From contig CAJTCE010000011.1 in the NCBI GenBank assembly GCA_910574745.1, forward strand, positions 1-64,000: a DNA stretch of 64,000 bases, given 5' to 3'. Under the pieces are notes generated by a model, which worked only from the letters and a program-made list of their open reading frames with translations, was not told the DNA's origin and did no database searches. The first letter of the stretch is position 1, and each line of letters starts with the position of its first letter. Shown here piece after piece: positions 16,073 to 26,062 of this stretch. This stretch comes from Lachnospiraceae bacterium. GTDB taxonomy: Bacteria; Bacillota; Clostridia; Lachnospirales; Lachnospiraceae. Made by a program: the position numbers and the translations under genes.

Positions 16073-18367
16073 ATGCAACGGATTCGCTTCAAAAGAGTAA
16101 CAGCCATGACGCTTCTGTTTGCGCTTATGACAGCTTCTGCAGGATGCGGAAAAAAAGAAGACCCCCCGGAGCTTTTGACTCCCGTATCGGCGGAACAGGA
16201 ATATGTGACTGTGGAGCGGGGTAGAATCGGCAGCAGAACTTATTATGACGCTTATGTGACGCCGGAAATTGAAGAGGTCTGGTTCAATTATGACGGCGTT
16301 TTAGAGGAATGCCTGAAGGTGTGCGGCGACAGAGTGGAAGAAGGGGAGGTTTTAGCGAGGCTTCGCACAGACGAACTGGATGCGGAAATAGAGGCGGCTA
16401 ATAAAGAGCTTGCATTTTTGCAGACTGATTATGAATACAATGTCAGTCTGGCGCAAAAACAGATCCGTATGGATCAGGTGGCGATTTCCATGAATTATGA
16501 AGAGGCGGCAAAGCTGGATGCCGATATTGCGGCAGTGCAGGCAGCGCTTGATCAAAGAATGCAGGATTTGGCAGCAGGGACGATTTCCGAAAATGATGTG
16601 GAGGATGAAGCTGATTATGAGCAGAAACTGCAGGAATATGAAATGCAGAGATATCATACTTTGGAGGGAATCAGCGATTTCATGCATAATATAGGAAGAA
16701 ACGAAGCAAAAACTGAAGCGGATACGGGCATTTACGGAATTGATGTAAAAGAAAAAACAGGCAGTCTTTCCAGACTGCAGGAAAGAAAGGAAAGCGCCGT
16801 CATAACCTCGCCCTGCAGCGGGAGAGTTCTGGGAACGGTGTCTCCTGACGGAGAGCAGTTAAACAGCGGAGACAATATAAGCGCACTTGAAACCGTATAT
16901 TATATTGCAGACGAATCCCGGGCTTACTTTACCGTGGAGGGACTTTATGACACCGAATTTAAAAATGATATGCAGGTATACGTCTTAATAAACGGAAAGG
17001 AATATCCTCTTGTAAAAGCAGATTATAACGCCCGGTTAAAGATGGAGGAAGAAGAGGAATGGGGACCGGTAAACGGCCTTCCCCTTCGGTTCAGGACAGA
17101 GAATGAGGAATGGATGAAGGAATTACAGTTCGGGGATTTCTATCAGATCGTGGTGGTGGAAAAACAGGCGGAGGATGTGCTTTACGTTCCCAATCATGCC
17201 ATTTACCGGGACGGGAGCATCAGCTATGTTATCCGCATGGAAGGGGAGAAGGAAGTAAAAACCCTTGTGGATACGGGAATGACAACGATCTGCTATACGG
17301 AAATCAAGGACGGCGTAGAGGAAGGGGACAGACTGCTGTCCAAAAATGTCTACTTTGATACGGGAAATTTCATGGAGACGGAACTGGTCAGCGGTAATTA
17401 TATTGCAAAGGAAAGCTTTTCCAGAATGTCAACGGCTTCTTACCGGAATGAGCGGATTTTCTGCCCGGTTTCCGAAGCCAGATTAAAGGAAATGAAAGTG
17501 AAAAACGGGGATGAAGTAAAGGCGGGGGACAGCATCGCCCTGCTGGAGCTTTACTCACAAAAATCCAGCATTATGGAGTTAAACTACCGGCTGACAAACA
17601 TAGACGTGAATTATGACGATGCCAGGACTGCTCTGGATAAGCAAAAGACAATGCTTGCAGAGAGCGTTTGTGAATTAGAGGCGCAAAATGACACAAGCGG
17701 GCAGATAGGAATGCTGATGATGCAGATTGATTATCTGGATACCCTGCTTGCCCAGATGAATGCCAGAAGGGAATATGAAAAGGAAACGGTAAAGGACGCC
17801 TTAAAGAGACTCAATGATGAAGCGGCGCTTTTCAATGTAAAAGCGGGAAGTGACGGCAGAATTACCGATATTGCAGGCATTAAAGAGGGCCGGGGCGTAA
17901 CCGGTCAGGATACCTTCTGTATCATCAGGGATGAAACGGAACAATTGATACGGATTGATGACAGTGAAAAATTGAAGTACAACATGGAGGTGGAGATTAC
18001 CGGAATTTTAAACGGCGAAGAAGTAACCCTGACAGGAAAAGTAGTAGCCGCGGATAACGTGCTTCCACCCTGGATTTATGACGGAACGGCCTACGGCGGA
18101 TATGCCGTGGTAAAACCGGACGAGGCAGGGAATCTGGAAGGTTTTGAAGGAGAGGAAGCAAAGGTGTCCTATGTGATGTATGAAAATGCCTACGTGGTGG
18201 ATTCCAATATGGTATTTTACGATACCTACGGAAGCTATGTGTATGTTGTCAGGGACGGAGAACGAGTCAGACGGTATGTGACTGCAACGGAATTTAAGAA
18301 CAGCAGGGCATACATACTGGATGGATTATGGGAGGACGAAACGGTTCTTTCCCAGAGGGAGGGATAG
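16073..18367 (+). CDS. Tandem-duplicated membrane-fusion lipoprotein
   Basis: 764 residues, about twice a normal adaptor. A lipobox SAGC lies at the N terminus. The first adaptor unit covers about 30-420: sandwich half YDGVLEECLKVCGDRVEEG, coiled coil, closing half VITSPCSGRVLG, and barrel with VLYVPNHAIY. The second covers about 430-764: IFCPVSEARLKEMKVKNGDEVKAGD, coiled coil, SDGRITDI and barrel. AAAGGA precedes the ATG at 16073. The permease starts 2 bases after the stop. A duplicated adaptor may replace a dimer contact, or bind two partners. That is inference. Confidence 0.8.
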   Translation: MQRIRFKRVTAMTLLFALMTASAGCGKKEDPPELLTPVSAEQEYVTVERGRIGSRTYYDAYVTPEIEEVWFNYDGVLEECLKVCGDRVEEGEVLARLRTDELDAEIEAANKELAFLQTDYEYNVSLAQKQIRMDQVAISMNYEEAAKLDADIAAVQAALDQRMQDLAAGTISENDVEDEADYEQKLQEYEMQRYHTLEGISDFMHNIGRNEAKTEADTGIYGIDVKEKTGSLSRLQERKESAVITSPCSGRVLGTVSPDGEQLNSGDNISALETVYYIADESRAYFTVEGLYDTEFKNDMQVYVLINGKEYPLVKADYNARLKMEEEEEWGPVNGLPLRFRTENEEWMKELQFGDFYQIVVVEKQAEDVLYVPNHAIYRDGSISYVIRMEGEKEVKTLVDTGMTTICYTEIKDGVEEGDRLLSKNVYFDTGNFMETELVSGNYIAKESFSRMSTASYRNERIFCPVSEARLKEMKVKNGDEVKAGDSIALLELYSQKSSIMELNYRLTNIDVNYDDARTALDKQKTMLAESVCELEAQNDTSGQIGMLMMQIDYLDTLLAQMNARREYEKETVKDALKRLNDEAALFNVKAGSDGRITDIAGIKEGRGVTGQDTFCIIRDETEQLIRIDDSEKLKYNMEVEITGILNGEEVTLTGKVVAADNVLPPWIYDGTAYGGYAVVKPDEAGNLEGFEGEEAKVSYVMYENAYVVDSNMVFYDTYGSYVYVVRDGERVRRYVTATEFKNSRAYILDGLWEDETVLSQREG

Positions 18368-18369
18368 AA

Positions 18370-21258
18370 ATGCTGCATTTTGTTCTGGATAAGCTTTTAC
18401 AGAAAAAGTGGATGGTATGTAGCCTTTTGACAGGAACCATTTTATTTATAGCCGTGGGCTGCTTAAACCCCGTTTATGTGGGAGGGGCCATGGAGAGAAT
18501 GCTTCCTGACAGATTGGAGCGGGCGGCTTTTGAAAGAGACCAATACCCTCTTATGGCGGAAAGCAGTGTGGCGTTGAATATAGAGGGTAAGGACTTCTTT
18601 GGCGCAAGGGACGGCGCTATGGAACGGTGGCATGAAAGGATTGGCAGAGTAGGGCTGCCCGTTGTGATGGAACAAATCTGCTATCAGGGCAGGGAACAGA
18701 TTTTTTCTTCGGATTTTGAGGAAAACAACGGTTTGTTTATGAGGCTGGCGGTTGCCTGTATGCCGGATATGGAAAATTACTTCTCCTTTGCTGATGGGGA
18801 GCTTTATTCCGAAGAATTACAGGAGGACGGAACCTATACCTGCATCGTCAGCAGAAGCGTCTGTGCCAAATATAAGATGGTGCTGGGACAGGTCATTACA
18901 TTTGATGCCTTAAAGGATGAAAACGGGCAGAATCTCCGTTTTAAGGTGGTAGGCGTGTTTACCCAGGGGGATTTAGAGGATAACTTCTGGGGAAAGAGTG
19001 CGGAAAGCTATAACATCCAGTGCTTTGTTTCGGAAAAGGTATTCGGGGAGGTGGTATGTCCTGCCTATAACAGAAGCGGCGATAGTGCCGATACCAGAAT
19101 AATCAGGGAAGCCCGCGCCCTTTACGACTATACCGGTCTTAGGCCGGAAGCGGTGCCTGAATTTTATGAAGTTTCAGGAAATCTGGAGCAGGAAAATGTA
19201 AAAATCAACGGAAGGGATGTTTTAAAACAGTATTTTGAAGATAAGGAAAAGGCGGAACGGACCATAGCCATTTTGCAGGTTCCCACCATGGTGCTTCTGG
19301 CATTGTTCATCTTTATGGTGGCGGCAAAAATGCTGGATATGGAGCAGAATGAGATTTCCGTTTTGAAAAGCAGGGGAGTATCGGGAGTGCAGATTGTATT
19401 TCTCTACTTCTGCCAGTCGTTATTCATTACCCTTGCCTCCCTTTTGGCGGGACTTCTTTTAGCCTGCCTTATGGCACTTCTTGTAGGATATTCCAATTCC
19501 TTTATGGAGTTTGTGAGCAGGGAAAGCCTGCCTGTAAGGATAACGGGAAAGGTATGGGGGCAACTGGCTTTATCGGCATGCTTTTGTATAGCGGTTATGA
19601 CACTTCCCGTTATTCCGAGATGTCGGGTTACCATTGTGGAACAGAAAAGAAAAAACAGTAAACAAAAAAAGGTTTTCTGGAAACGGTTTTATCTGGATGT
19701 GATCGGCACGGGTATTGCAATCTATATCTTTTATAATTTCCGCTCCCAGCTGCCTTCCATCCGGGATAAGATACGAATGGGGGAAAGCGTTGACCCCACC
19801 TTATTTTTGGGCTCCTCTTTATTTATTTTAAGTCTGTCCCTGCTGTTGACAAGGCTCATTCCCTGTATCGTTTCCCTGATATACCGCATGGGGCGTAAAA
19901 AATGGGGAATCGCGTCTTACACGGCGTTTTTGCAGAGTACCAGAAACCGGGAAAAACAGAGCTTTATCATGATTTTTTTGGCCTGTACCATTGCCCTTGG
20001 TATTTTCAATGCCAATACTGCAAGAACCATTAATCATCAGGAGGAAATGACCATCCGCTACAGGGACGGGGCGGATATCGTATTGCAGGAGAAGTTTCAA
20101 GACAACCATGCGGCCGTAAAATATCTGCTGGTAAGAGGTATGGAGGCCGGAGAAATTGTCTATACGGAGCCGGAGCCTTTTAAATATGATGTTCTGGAAA
20201 ATGATATCAGCCAGATGACAAAGGTATACAGGCAGACAAGTGAGATTACCTTAGAGAAGGTTTCCGGTTATCTGGATGTGGAAGAAAGCGCTGTGTCGGA
20301 CAAGGTAAGCCTTGGGCGGGGAGAAGTGGTACTCATGGGCATAGAAACCGAAGAATTCGGCAAAACAGCTTATATGCCTGATGGGATTTTAGATAAACAC
20401 TGGTATCACTATCTCAATGCCATGGCAAAAAATCCTTACGGTGTTCTCATGTCCTCCAATGCAAGGGATAAGCTGGGGCTTTCCATAGGAGACAGCGTTG
20501 CCTATACCAGATTTGATGAGGAAAACAGAACGGCGGGCATGGGGAAAGGCGTCATTGTAGGCTTTGTAGATTATTTTCCGGGCTTTTCCGGCGAGAAATA
20601 TGTAAAAAATTCCAATGGCTCTTATACGGTGGAGGATGTTTATCTGGTAGTGGCGGGCTTTGATATGGTAGAAAGTTTTCTGGGTAAGATTCCCTATGAG
20701 AGGTGGATTTCCAATCGGGATTCCAACGGATACATTTACGATTTCTCGGAAGAAAACCGGATTGATTATACCTATTTCTGTGATTCTGATAATAACGTGG
20801 TCAAAATGAAAAACGATCCTGTTTTCCAGGAAACCAACGGACTTTTGACCATCGGTTTTCTGGTAGCGCTGCTTATCTGCTGCATAGGATTTTTAATCTT
20901 CCAGATTATGGGCATCAAGGAACGGGAACTGGTATTTGGCGTATGCCGTGCCATGGGCATGACCTACAGGGAAATGAAAAAAATGCTGGTTTTAGAACAG
21001 TTTCTCACTTCTTTTCCCGCAGCCCTCGGGGGTGTGCTGACTGGCATTCTGGCAACGTGGCTCTATGCGCCCCTTATCCAGGTGGCTTATGAATCGGGGA
21101 ATAACGTATGGCTGCCGGTAGAGATTATCTGTAACCCAAAGGATATGCTGCAGTTAGGGATGATTCTGACCCTTGGCTTTATCCTGTGTATAGGGGTTAT
21201 TGCACGTAACATATCCCATATGAAAATCGCCCAGGCATTGAAACTGGGAGAGGAATAG
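18370..21258 (+). CDS. FtsX/MacB-type ABC transporter permease
   Basis: 962 residues with a helix near the N terminus and a large exported region (about 40-310). A group of helices follows at about 315-430, with more near 445-520. A second exported region of about 320 residues comes next, and the protein closes with helices at about 840-960. This is the two-module FtsX layout typical of large Firmicutes permeases. I start at ATG 18370 with GGGAGG upstream, 2 bases after the adaptor stop. The substrate is unknown. The two adaptors suggest export or envelope handling rather than uptake. Confidence 0.88.
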   Translation: MLHFVLDKLLQKKWMVCSLLTGTILFIAVGCLNPVYVGGAMERMLPDRLERAAFERDQYPLMAESSVALNIEGKDFFGARDGAMERWHERIGRVGLPVVMEQICYQGREQIFSSDFEENNGLFMRLAVACMPDMENYFSFADGELYSEELQEDGTYTCIVSRSVCAKYKMVLGQVITFDALKDENGQNLRFKVVGVFTQGDLEDNFWGKSAESYNIQCFVSEKVFGEVVCPAYNRSGDSADTRIIREARALYDYTGLRPEAVPEFYEVSGNLEQENVKINGRDVLKQYFEDKEKAERTIAILQVPTMVLLALFIFMVAAKMLDMEQNEISVLKSRGVSGVQIVFLYFCQSLFITLASLLAGLLLACLMALLVGYSNSFMEFVSRESLPVRITGKVWGQLALSACFCIAVMTLPVIPRCRVTIVEQKRKNSKQKKVFWKRFYLDVIGTGIAIYIFYNFRSQLPSIRDKIRMGESVDPTLFLGSSLFILSLSLLLTRLIPCIVSLIYRMGRKKWGIASYTAFLQSTRNREKQSFIMIFLACTIALGIFNANTARTINHQEEMTIRYRDGADIVLQEKFQDNHAAVKYLLVRGMEAGEIVYTEPEPFKYDVLENDISQMTKVYRQTSEITLEKVSGYLDVEESAVSDKVSLGRGEVVLMGIETEEFGKTAYMPDGILDKHWYHYLNAMAKNPYGVLMSSNARDKLGLSIGDSVAYTRFDEENRTAGMGKGVIVGFVDYFPGFSGEKYVKNSNGSYTVEDVYLVVAGFDMVESFLGKIPYERWISNRDSNGYIYDFSEENRIDYTYFCDSDNNVVKMKNDPVFQETNGLLTIGFLVALLICCIGFLIFQIMGIKERELVFGVCRAMGMTYREMKKMLVLEQFLTSFPAALGGVLTGILATWLYAPLIQVAYESGNNVWLPVEIICNPKDMLQLGMILTLGFILCIGVIARNISHMKIAQALKLGEE

Positions 21259-21268
21259 GAGGCAGGCT

Positions 21269-21955
21269 GTGAAAATACTGGAAGCCCGTGATATTGTAAA
21301 AGTTTATAAAAATGCCGCGGGAGAGGAATTTTATGCCTTAAACCGCGTGAATATGGAAATAGAGGCGGGAAGCTTTGTGATTTTAAAAGGGCGGTCCGGC
21401 TCGGGAAAGACTACGCTTTTGAATATTATGAGTGCGCTGGATATGCCGGACAAAGGAGATGTGCTTTGTGAAGGCGAGGTTATCAGCATGGAGGATGAGC
21501 GAAAACGTGAGGCCTTCAGACGCGCCACCATAGGATATGTTTTTCAGGCAGTTGCCCTGATGCCCATTATGAATGCTTATGAAAATGTGGAGTTTTCCCT
21601 GCGGTTATCAGGTTATAAAGGGGATTATACGGAAAGGGTAAGTGAATGTTTAAGGAAGGTAGGGCTGAAGGAGCGGATGTACCATATGCCTTCGGAAATG
21701 TCCGGCGGCGAACAGCAGAGAGTGGCCATTGCCAGGGCGATCGCCCACAGGCCCAAAGTGATTTTTGCCGATGAGCCTACGGCGGAACTTGACAGCCAGA
21801 CGGCGCTGCAGGTCATTAAGGTATTTAAGGATTTAGTAAAAAAAGAAGGAGTTTCCATTATCATGACGACCCATGATACGGGACTGTTTGATGCGGGGGA
21901 TGTCTGCTATGAAATGGAGGATGGTCAAATTGTCGGAAAACATTATCATGTGTGA
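21269..21955 (+). CDS. ABC transporter ATP-binding protein (MacB/LolD type)
   Basis: 228 residues from a GTG start with TAGGAGG 7 bases upstream. Walker A is GRSGSGKTT, the Q-loop is in VFQAVALMP, the signature is MSGGEQQR, Walker B is VIFADEPTAE and the H-loop is MTTHD. All ATPase motifs are intact. Its 3' end overlaps the second ATPase by 26 bases, so the two probably pair as a heterodimer under the single permease. Confidence 0.92.
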   Translation: MKILEARDIVKVYKNAAGEEFYALNRVNMEIEAGSFVILKGRSGSGKTTLLNIMSALDMPDKGDVLCEGEVISMEDERKREAFRRATIGYVFQAVALMPIMNAYENVEFSLRLSGYKGDYTERVSECLRKVGLKERMYHMPSEMSGGEQQRVAIARAIAHRPKVIFADEPTAELDSQTALQVIKVFKDLVKKEGVSIIMTTHDTGLFDAGDVCYEMEDGQIVGKHYHV

Positions 21956-22826
21956 AAACCTGGTCAAAATCTATAAAACCAGGGACTTAGAGGTTATGGC
22001 CCTACAGGGACTGGAGCTTACGGTAAAGAGGGGAGAACTGATGGCCATCGTCGGCAACAGCGGAAGCGGAAAGAGTACCTTTTTAAATATGGCAGGCGGT
22101 CTGGACCGGCCCTCTGCGGGAAAGCTTTTTGTAAATGATAAAGATTTGTTTGCCATGAAGGAAGGGGAACTTCGGAAATATAAGCAGAAGGATGTGGGAT
22201 TTGTATGGCAGAACAACGCCAGGAATCTCTTTCCCTATCTGACCGCCCTGCAGAATGTGGAGCTTCCCATGCGTTTTATGAAAAAAGAGAAAAAGGAGGA
22301 AATTTCCGGAAAGGAATATGCCTTAGAGCTTTTGGAGAGGGTGGGAATGGAGCATAAGCGTCATTCCAAATTAAGCGAGCTTTCGGGAGGGGAGCAGCAG
22401 AGAGTGGCTATTGCTATTGCCCTGGCTAATCGCCCGAACCTCCTTTTGGCGGATGAACCTACCGGCGCGGTGGATACGAAAACCTCCGGCTACATTCTGG
22501 ATGTATTCAGGAAATTAAATGAAGAAAAGGGGCTGTCTATTGTGATCGTTACACATGACAGGAATCTTGCCAAAAAGGTAAACCGGGTTGTACGGATTTG
22601 CGACGGCAAGGTAAGCAGCGAGGAAATCGTGAAGGAAAGCTATGAGGAAAGGTTTAAGGAGGTGGGAGACCTGGAAATGGCGTCTCTTCACGAGTCTTTT
22701 GCCGTTTTGGACAGGGCAGGCAGGCTGCAGCTTCAAAAGGAGGACTTAATGAAGATAGGCGTAAAAGGGAATAAGGTCCGTATTGAAGTACAGGAAGATA
22801 AAATTATGATCAGAGCGCCGAAATAG
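21930..22826 (+). CDS. ABC transporter ATP-binding protein with C-terminal extension
   Basis: 298 residues from a probable TTG start at 21930 (GGAGG 9 bases upstream, opening [16 protein letters not shown]). ATG 21948 is the alternative. Walker A is GNSGSGKST, the signature LSGGEQQR, Walker [11 protein letters not shown] and the H-loop VTHD. After the usual core, about 60 extra residues ([20 protein letters not shown] onward) form a small domain that the first ATPase lacks. The 26-base overlap with the first ATPase supports coupled translation and a mixed dimer. Confidence 0.88.
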   Translation: MSENIIMCENLVKIYKTRDLEVMALQGLELTVKRGELMAIVGNSGSGKSTFLNMAGGLDRPSAGKLFVNDKDLFAMKEGELRKYKQKDVGFVWQNNARNLFPYLTALQNVELPMRFMKKEKKEEISGKEYALELLERVGMEHKRHSKLSELSGGEQQRVAIAIALANRPNLLLADEPTGAVDTKTSGYILDVFRKLNEEKGLSIVIVTHDRNLAKKVNRVVRICDGKVSSEEIVKESYEERFKEVGDLEMASLHESFAVLDRAGRLQLQKEDLMKIGVKGNKVRIEVQEDKIMIRAPK

Positions 22827-23000
22827 GAGCAAAAGGCCTTTGAGGGACAGAAAATAAACGAGAAAAACAGGAAAAAATCAGATAAATTTTATAGTGAAAC
22901 CCCGTGATTTGTGGTATGATTATCATAAGATATCAAGGTTGAAAAAGCCTGTGTCCGTGATATTAAAAACAGAGAGAAAATCAGATAAGGGGGCTGGCAT

Positions 23001-24692
23001 ATGGAAAGAATGAAACAAAGCAGCTTTATGGTAAGTCCGGAGTTTGAGGCATTTTTTGATACGCTTTTGGAAGCGCCTGTTAATACACAAATGTGTTTTG
23101 ATTCAATTAAACGTGCAATTGCTTTTCTAGAGAAGGATATACCGATAGCCAGAGTTGATGTAAAGATTTATGCCTTGTCAAACAGTATGCAGCCGGAAGG
23201 AGAGCGGATCAGGACGACTCTTTATCAAAAGGGAAAGAAGGAGAGAAGCGCGTCTCTTCATTGCGCTTTTAAAACCGATTCGGGAGGGAGAACGGCCTTT
23301 GATATTTATGCGCCCCTTGAATATACGTACAGCCAGGATGAGAAAAAGAAACTGGAGTTTATGGCCAAGCAGCTTTTTGTATTTGTTGGCCGTGCCAGAG
23401 CGGCGGCTCTTTTTGAACGTGCCTTAAGTGAGGACGGATTGACCGGAATTCCCAACCTGACTACCTTTTATACCCATGGAAGCAGACTGATAACCAAAGG
23501 TAAGCTTTCTAAATACGATGCGCTGTATTTTAATGTCAGAAACTTTAAATATATTAATAAAAGAGTGAATTATGAGGGCGGGGACAATGTAATGATTCAG
23601 TACGCTCATGCGGTCTGCGGTTTTTTGATCGAGGATGAAATGATTGCCAGACTGGGCGGGGATAATTATGTGGCATTGATCAGACGGGATCGTACAAAGG
23701 ATTTCTTAAAATATCTTCAGGATATTACGGTAGAGGTGGATACTTCTGCCGGAACCCAGGAAATTAATTTAGGAGCTGTCTGCGGCATTTATGAAATAGA
23801 AGAAGGCGTAAAACAGATGGGAGACGTGATGAACGCCATCTCTACGGCGATGCAGGCTGCAAAACAGGTTTATAAGCAGGAATACGTCTACTATACGCCC
23901 GAATTGTCCCAGCGTATTTTGTATGAAAAAAAGGTAGCGCAGGAATTTGTGGAAAATATGGCGGACGGCAAGTTCATTACCTATTTACAGCCCAAGATAA
24001 ATTTAAAGGATAATACGGTCTGCGGTGCAGAGGCCTTAGCCAGATGGAAATACCAGGGGCAGGTCGTGAAGCCTCAATGGTTTATCCCCATGCTCGAAAA
24101 GGACGGGGCTGTCTGTATGCTGGATTTTGAGATACTCAGACAGGCGTGCGGCCTTATTAGCAATTGGAAAAAGCGGGGGAAGAAGCCTATAAGGATTTCG
24201 GTCAATCTTTCCAGTTGGAATCTTCACAGCAAAACCCTTGTGGAGGACATTATGGAGATTTTGAAGGAATATGATGTGGAGCCGGAATATATTGAAATTG
24301 AACTGATGGAAACCATGGATTACAGGGAATACGCCATTATGTCGGATTTGTACCGGGAATTGAAAAAACGGGGAATTACCACATCCATGGACAATTTTGG
24401 CATGGGCTTTTCTTCCCTCAGCATGTTAAAGGATTTGGAAGTGGATGTGTTGAAGCTGGATAAAGAGATCATTGCGTCTATAGAAGACGATGAGGATGGC
24501 TACAAAAACCAAGTCATGATCCGGAATATCATTGATATGGCAAAGAAAATGGACATGAAGGTTTTGGCGGAAGGAGTGGAAACCACCAGGCAGAGAGATT
24601 TTCTGATTCAGGCGGACTGTGATATTGCACAGGGCTTTTTATACGCAAAGCCCTTGCGGATAGAGGAGTTTGAAAGAAGAATTTATACATAA
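23001..24692 (+). CDS. GGDEF-EAL protein with degenerate cyclase site
   Basis: 563 residues. A GAF-like N-terminal region (about 1-150) is followed by a GGDEF domain whose signature reads RLGGDNYVAL (about 216-225). Cyclase activity is therefore doubtful. An EAL domain follows (about 305-560). There AEALARW, VNLSSW, ELMET, KLDKEI, EGVETT and AQGFLY keep the usual metal and water ligands. The paired Asp motif DDFG, however, reads DNFGMGFSS, which changes one ligand to Asn. It may be a weak c-di-GMP phosphodiesterase or a c-di-GMP or GTP receptor. AAGGGGG precedes ATG 23001, and TGGTATGAT upstream resembles an extended -10. Confidence 0.88.
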   Translation: MERMKQSSFMVSPEFEAFFDTLLEAPVNTQMCFDSIKRAIAFLEKDIPIARVDVKIYALSNSMQPEGERIRTTLYQKGKKERSASLHCAFKTDSGGRTAFDIYAPLEYTYSQDEKKKLEFMAKQLFVFVGRARAAALFERALSEDGLTGIPNLTTFYTHGSRLITKGKLSKYDALYFNVRNFKYINKRVNYEGGDNVMIQYAHAVCGFLIEDEMIARLGGDNYVALIRRDRTKDFLKYLQDITVEVDTSAGTQEINLGAVCGIYEIEEGVKQMGDVMNAISTAMQAAKQVYKQEYVYYTPELSQRILYEKKVAQEFVENMADGKFITYLQPKINLKDNTVCGAEALARWKYQGQVVKPQWFIPMLEKDGAVCMLDFEILRQACGLISNWKKRGKKPIRISVNLSSWNLHSKTLVEDIMEILKEYDVEPEYIEIELMETMDYREYAIMSDLYRELKKRGITTSMDNFGMGFSSLSMLKDLEVDVLKLDKEIIASIEDDEDGYKNQVMIRNIIDMAKKMDMKVLAEGVETTRQRDFLIQADCDIAQGFLYAKPLRIEEFERRIYT

Positions 24693-24750
24693 AGGATAGC
24701 ATTGACATTTGTAAGGGAATTATGAAGCTGATTTGCGTATTCGACACCGA

Positions 24751-24767
24751 TGTAAAAAAATTTTACA
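24751..24767. promoter_or_regulatory. Perfect 17-bp palindrome before the DUF4349 gene
   Basis: TGTAAAA (24751-24757), AAA, then TTTTACA (24761-24767). It could be an operator for an unknown repressor. It is too AT-rich to be a good terminator. It lies 84 bases before the lipoprotein start. Confidence 0.35.
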
Positions 24768-24850
24768 TATCCCCATAAATAACGACTGCCGGAAACGTAT
24801 CTATCATATACAAAAAATATGCAAGGCATATCATTAAGGGAGGAATAGAT

Positions 24851-25987
24851 ATGAAAAAAGGCGGAAGTAAAAGAAACAGATTGCTTATACTGGCAATGAT
24901 TGCGGTTTTTATGTCGGGCTGCGGTTCGAAAGACATGTCGAACAAAATGACTGAGTCTGCGTATGACGGGGAATATTATAATGAATCCTCCGGCGACTAT
25001 GGTACAGAAGATATTTATAGCTATGAAGCCTCGGCGGCAGCACCGGAAGAAGCGGTGGATGATATGGCTGCAGAAGAAGCCGGCGGCGCGCAAACCTCTT
25101 TGGAAAGTCCACAGGTAAAGGATTCCAACAGGAAGCTGATTAAAAATGTCAATATGGAAGTGGAGACCGAGGAATTTGACACCTTACTTAGTAAGGTTGA
25201 AAAAAAGGTTAACGCCCTGGGAGGTTATATAGAAAGCAGCTATACTTATAATGGAAGCAGTTATTATGGCTCCCGCAGCAGGGATGCCAGCATGACAATC
25301 CGCATTCCGGCGGAGAAGCTGGATGATTTTCTGTCTGAAGTGGCGGAAAGCTCCAATGTAATCAGCCGAAACGACAGTATAACGGATGTTACCCTGCAGT
25401 ATGTGGATCTGGAAAGCCACAAAAAAGTGCTTCTGGCAGAACAGGACAGGTTGTTGGAGCTGATGGAACAGGTGGAGACCATTGAGGATATTATTGCTCT
25501 GGAAAGTCGTCTTTCCGAAGTGCGTTATCAGTTAGAGAGCATGGAATCCCAGCTTCGTACTTATGATAATCAGATTTCCTACAGCACCATATATCTTAAT
25601 ATCAATGAAGTTACCAAGCTGACTCCCGTTAAGGAACAGAGCACATGGGAGAAAATCAGCACCGGCTTTGTGGATAGTCTCTACGGTGTAGGCGCGGGGC
25701 TAATGAACTTTATCATCAGACTTATCATCAATCTGCCTTACCTGGTTTTATGGGCAGTCGTAATTCTGGTTATTGTTCTGATTATCAAAATGATCAGGAA
25801 GTCCATGAAGAAGCGGAAAGAGAAAAGGAGACAGCTTCAGGCTTCTTCTATGACACAGCCCTCAATGCAGGCTCAGCCACAGATGCAGGAGAATCTTGAA
25901 ACGCCTGCAAAAGAAACAAAAAACAGTCTGACGAAAAAAGGTAAATCATCCGGTAAGGAAGGCCTTAAATCATCTGATGAAAAGTAA
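24851..25987 (+). CDS. DUF4349 lipoprotein with C-terminal membrane helix
   Basis: 378 residues. Lipoprotein signal with lipobox MSGC near residue 23, then an acidic Tyr/Ser/Glu-rich spacer. The DUF4349 domain (about 90-300) contains the typical VNALGGYIES, RIPAEKLDDFL and coiled-coil segment. A membrane helix at about 290-315 and a basic, Gln/Lys-rich cytoplasmic tail complete the protein. GGGAGGA lies 7 bases before the ATG. The family's role is not established. A lipid-anchored coiled-coil protein with a second anchor points to envelope structure or sensing. Confidence 0.85.
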   Translation: MKKGGSKRNRLLILAMIAVFMSGCGSKDMSNKMTESAYDGEYYNESSGDYGTEDIYSYEASAAAPEEAVDDMAAEEAGGAQTSLESPQVKDSNRKLIKNVNMEVETEEFDTLLSKVEKKVNALGGYIESSYTYNGSSYYGSRSRDASMTIRIPAEKLDDFLSEVAESSNVISRNDSITDVTLQYVDLESHKKVLLAEQDRLLELMEQVETIEDIIALESRLSEVRYQLESMESQLRTYDNQISYSTIYLNINEVTKLTPVKEQSTWEKISTGFVDSLYGVGAGLMNFIIRLIINLPYLVLWAVVILVIVLIIKMIRKSMKKRKEKRRQLQASSMTQPSMQAQPQMQENLETPAKETKNSLTKKGKSSGKEGLKSSDEK

Positions 25988-26062
25988 CGGACAGCCGGAT
26001 AAAAATAAATGCTGAGAATGACTTATTTAGAGTTACAAAGGCAGCTAAAGGTTTGATCAAAC

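Noticed and set aside
18328-18369. In-frame upstream start of the large permease
   Set aside because: It would overlap the adaptor gene; ATG 18370 has GGGAGG and gives a proper N-terminal membrane helix.
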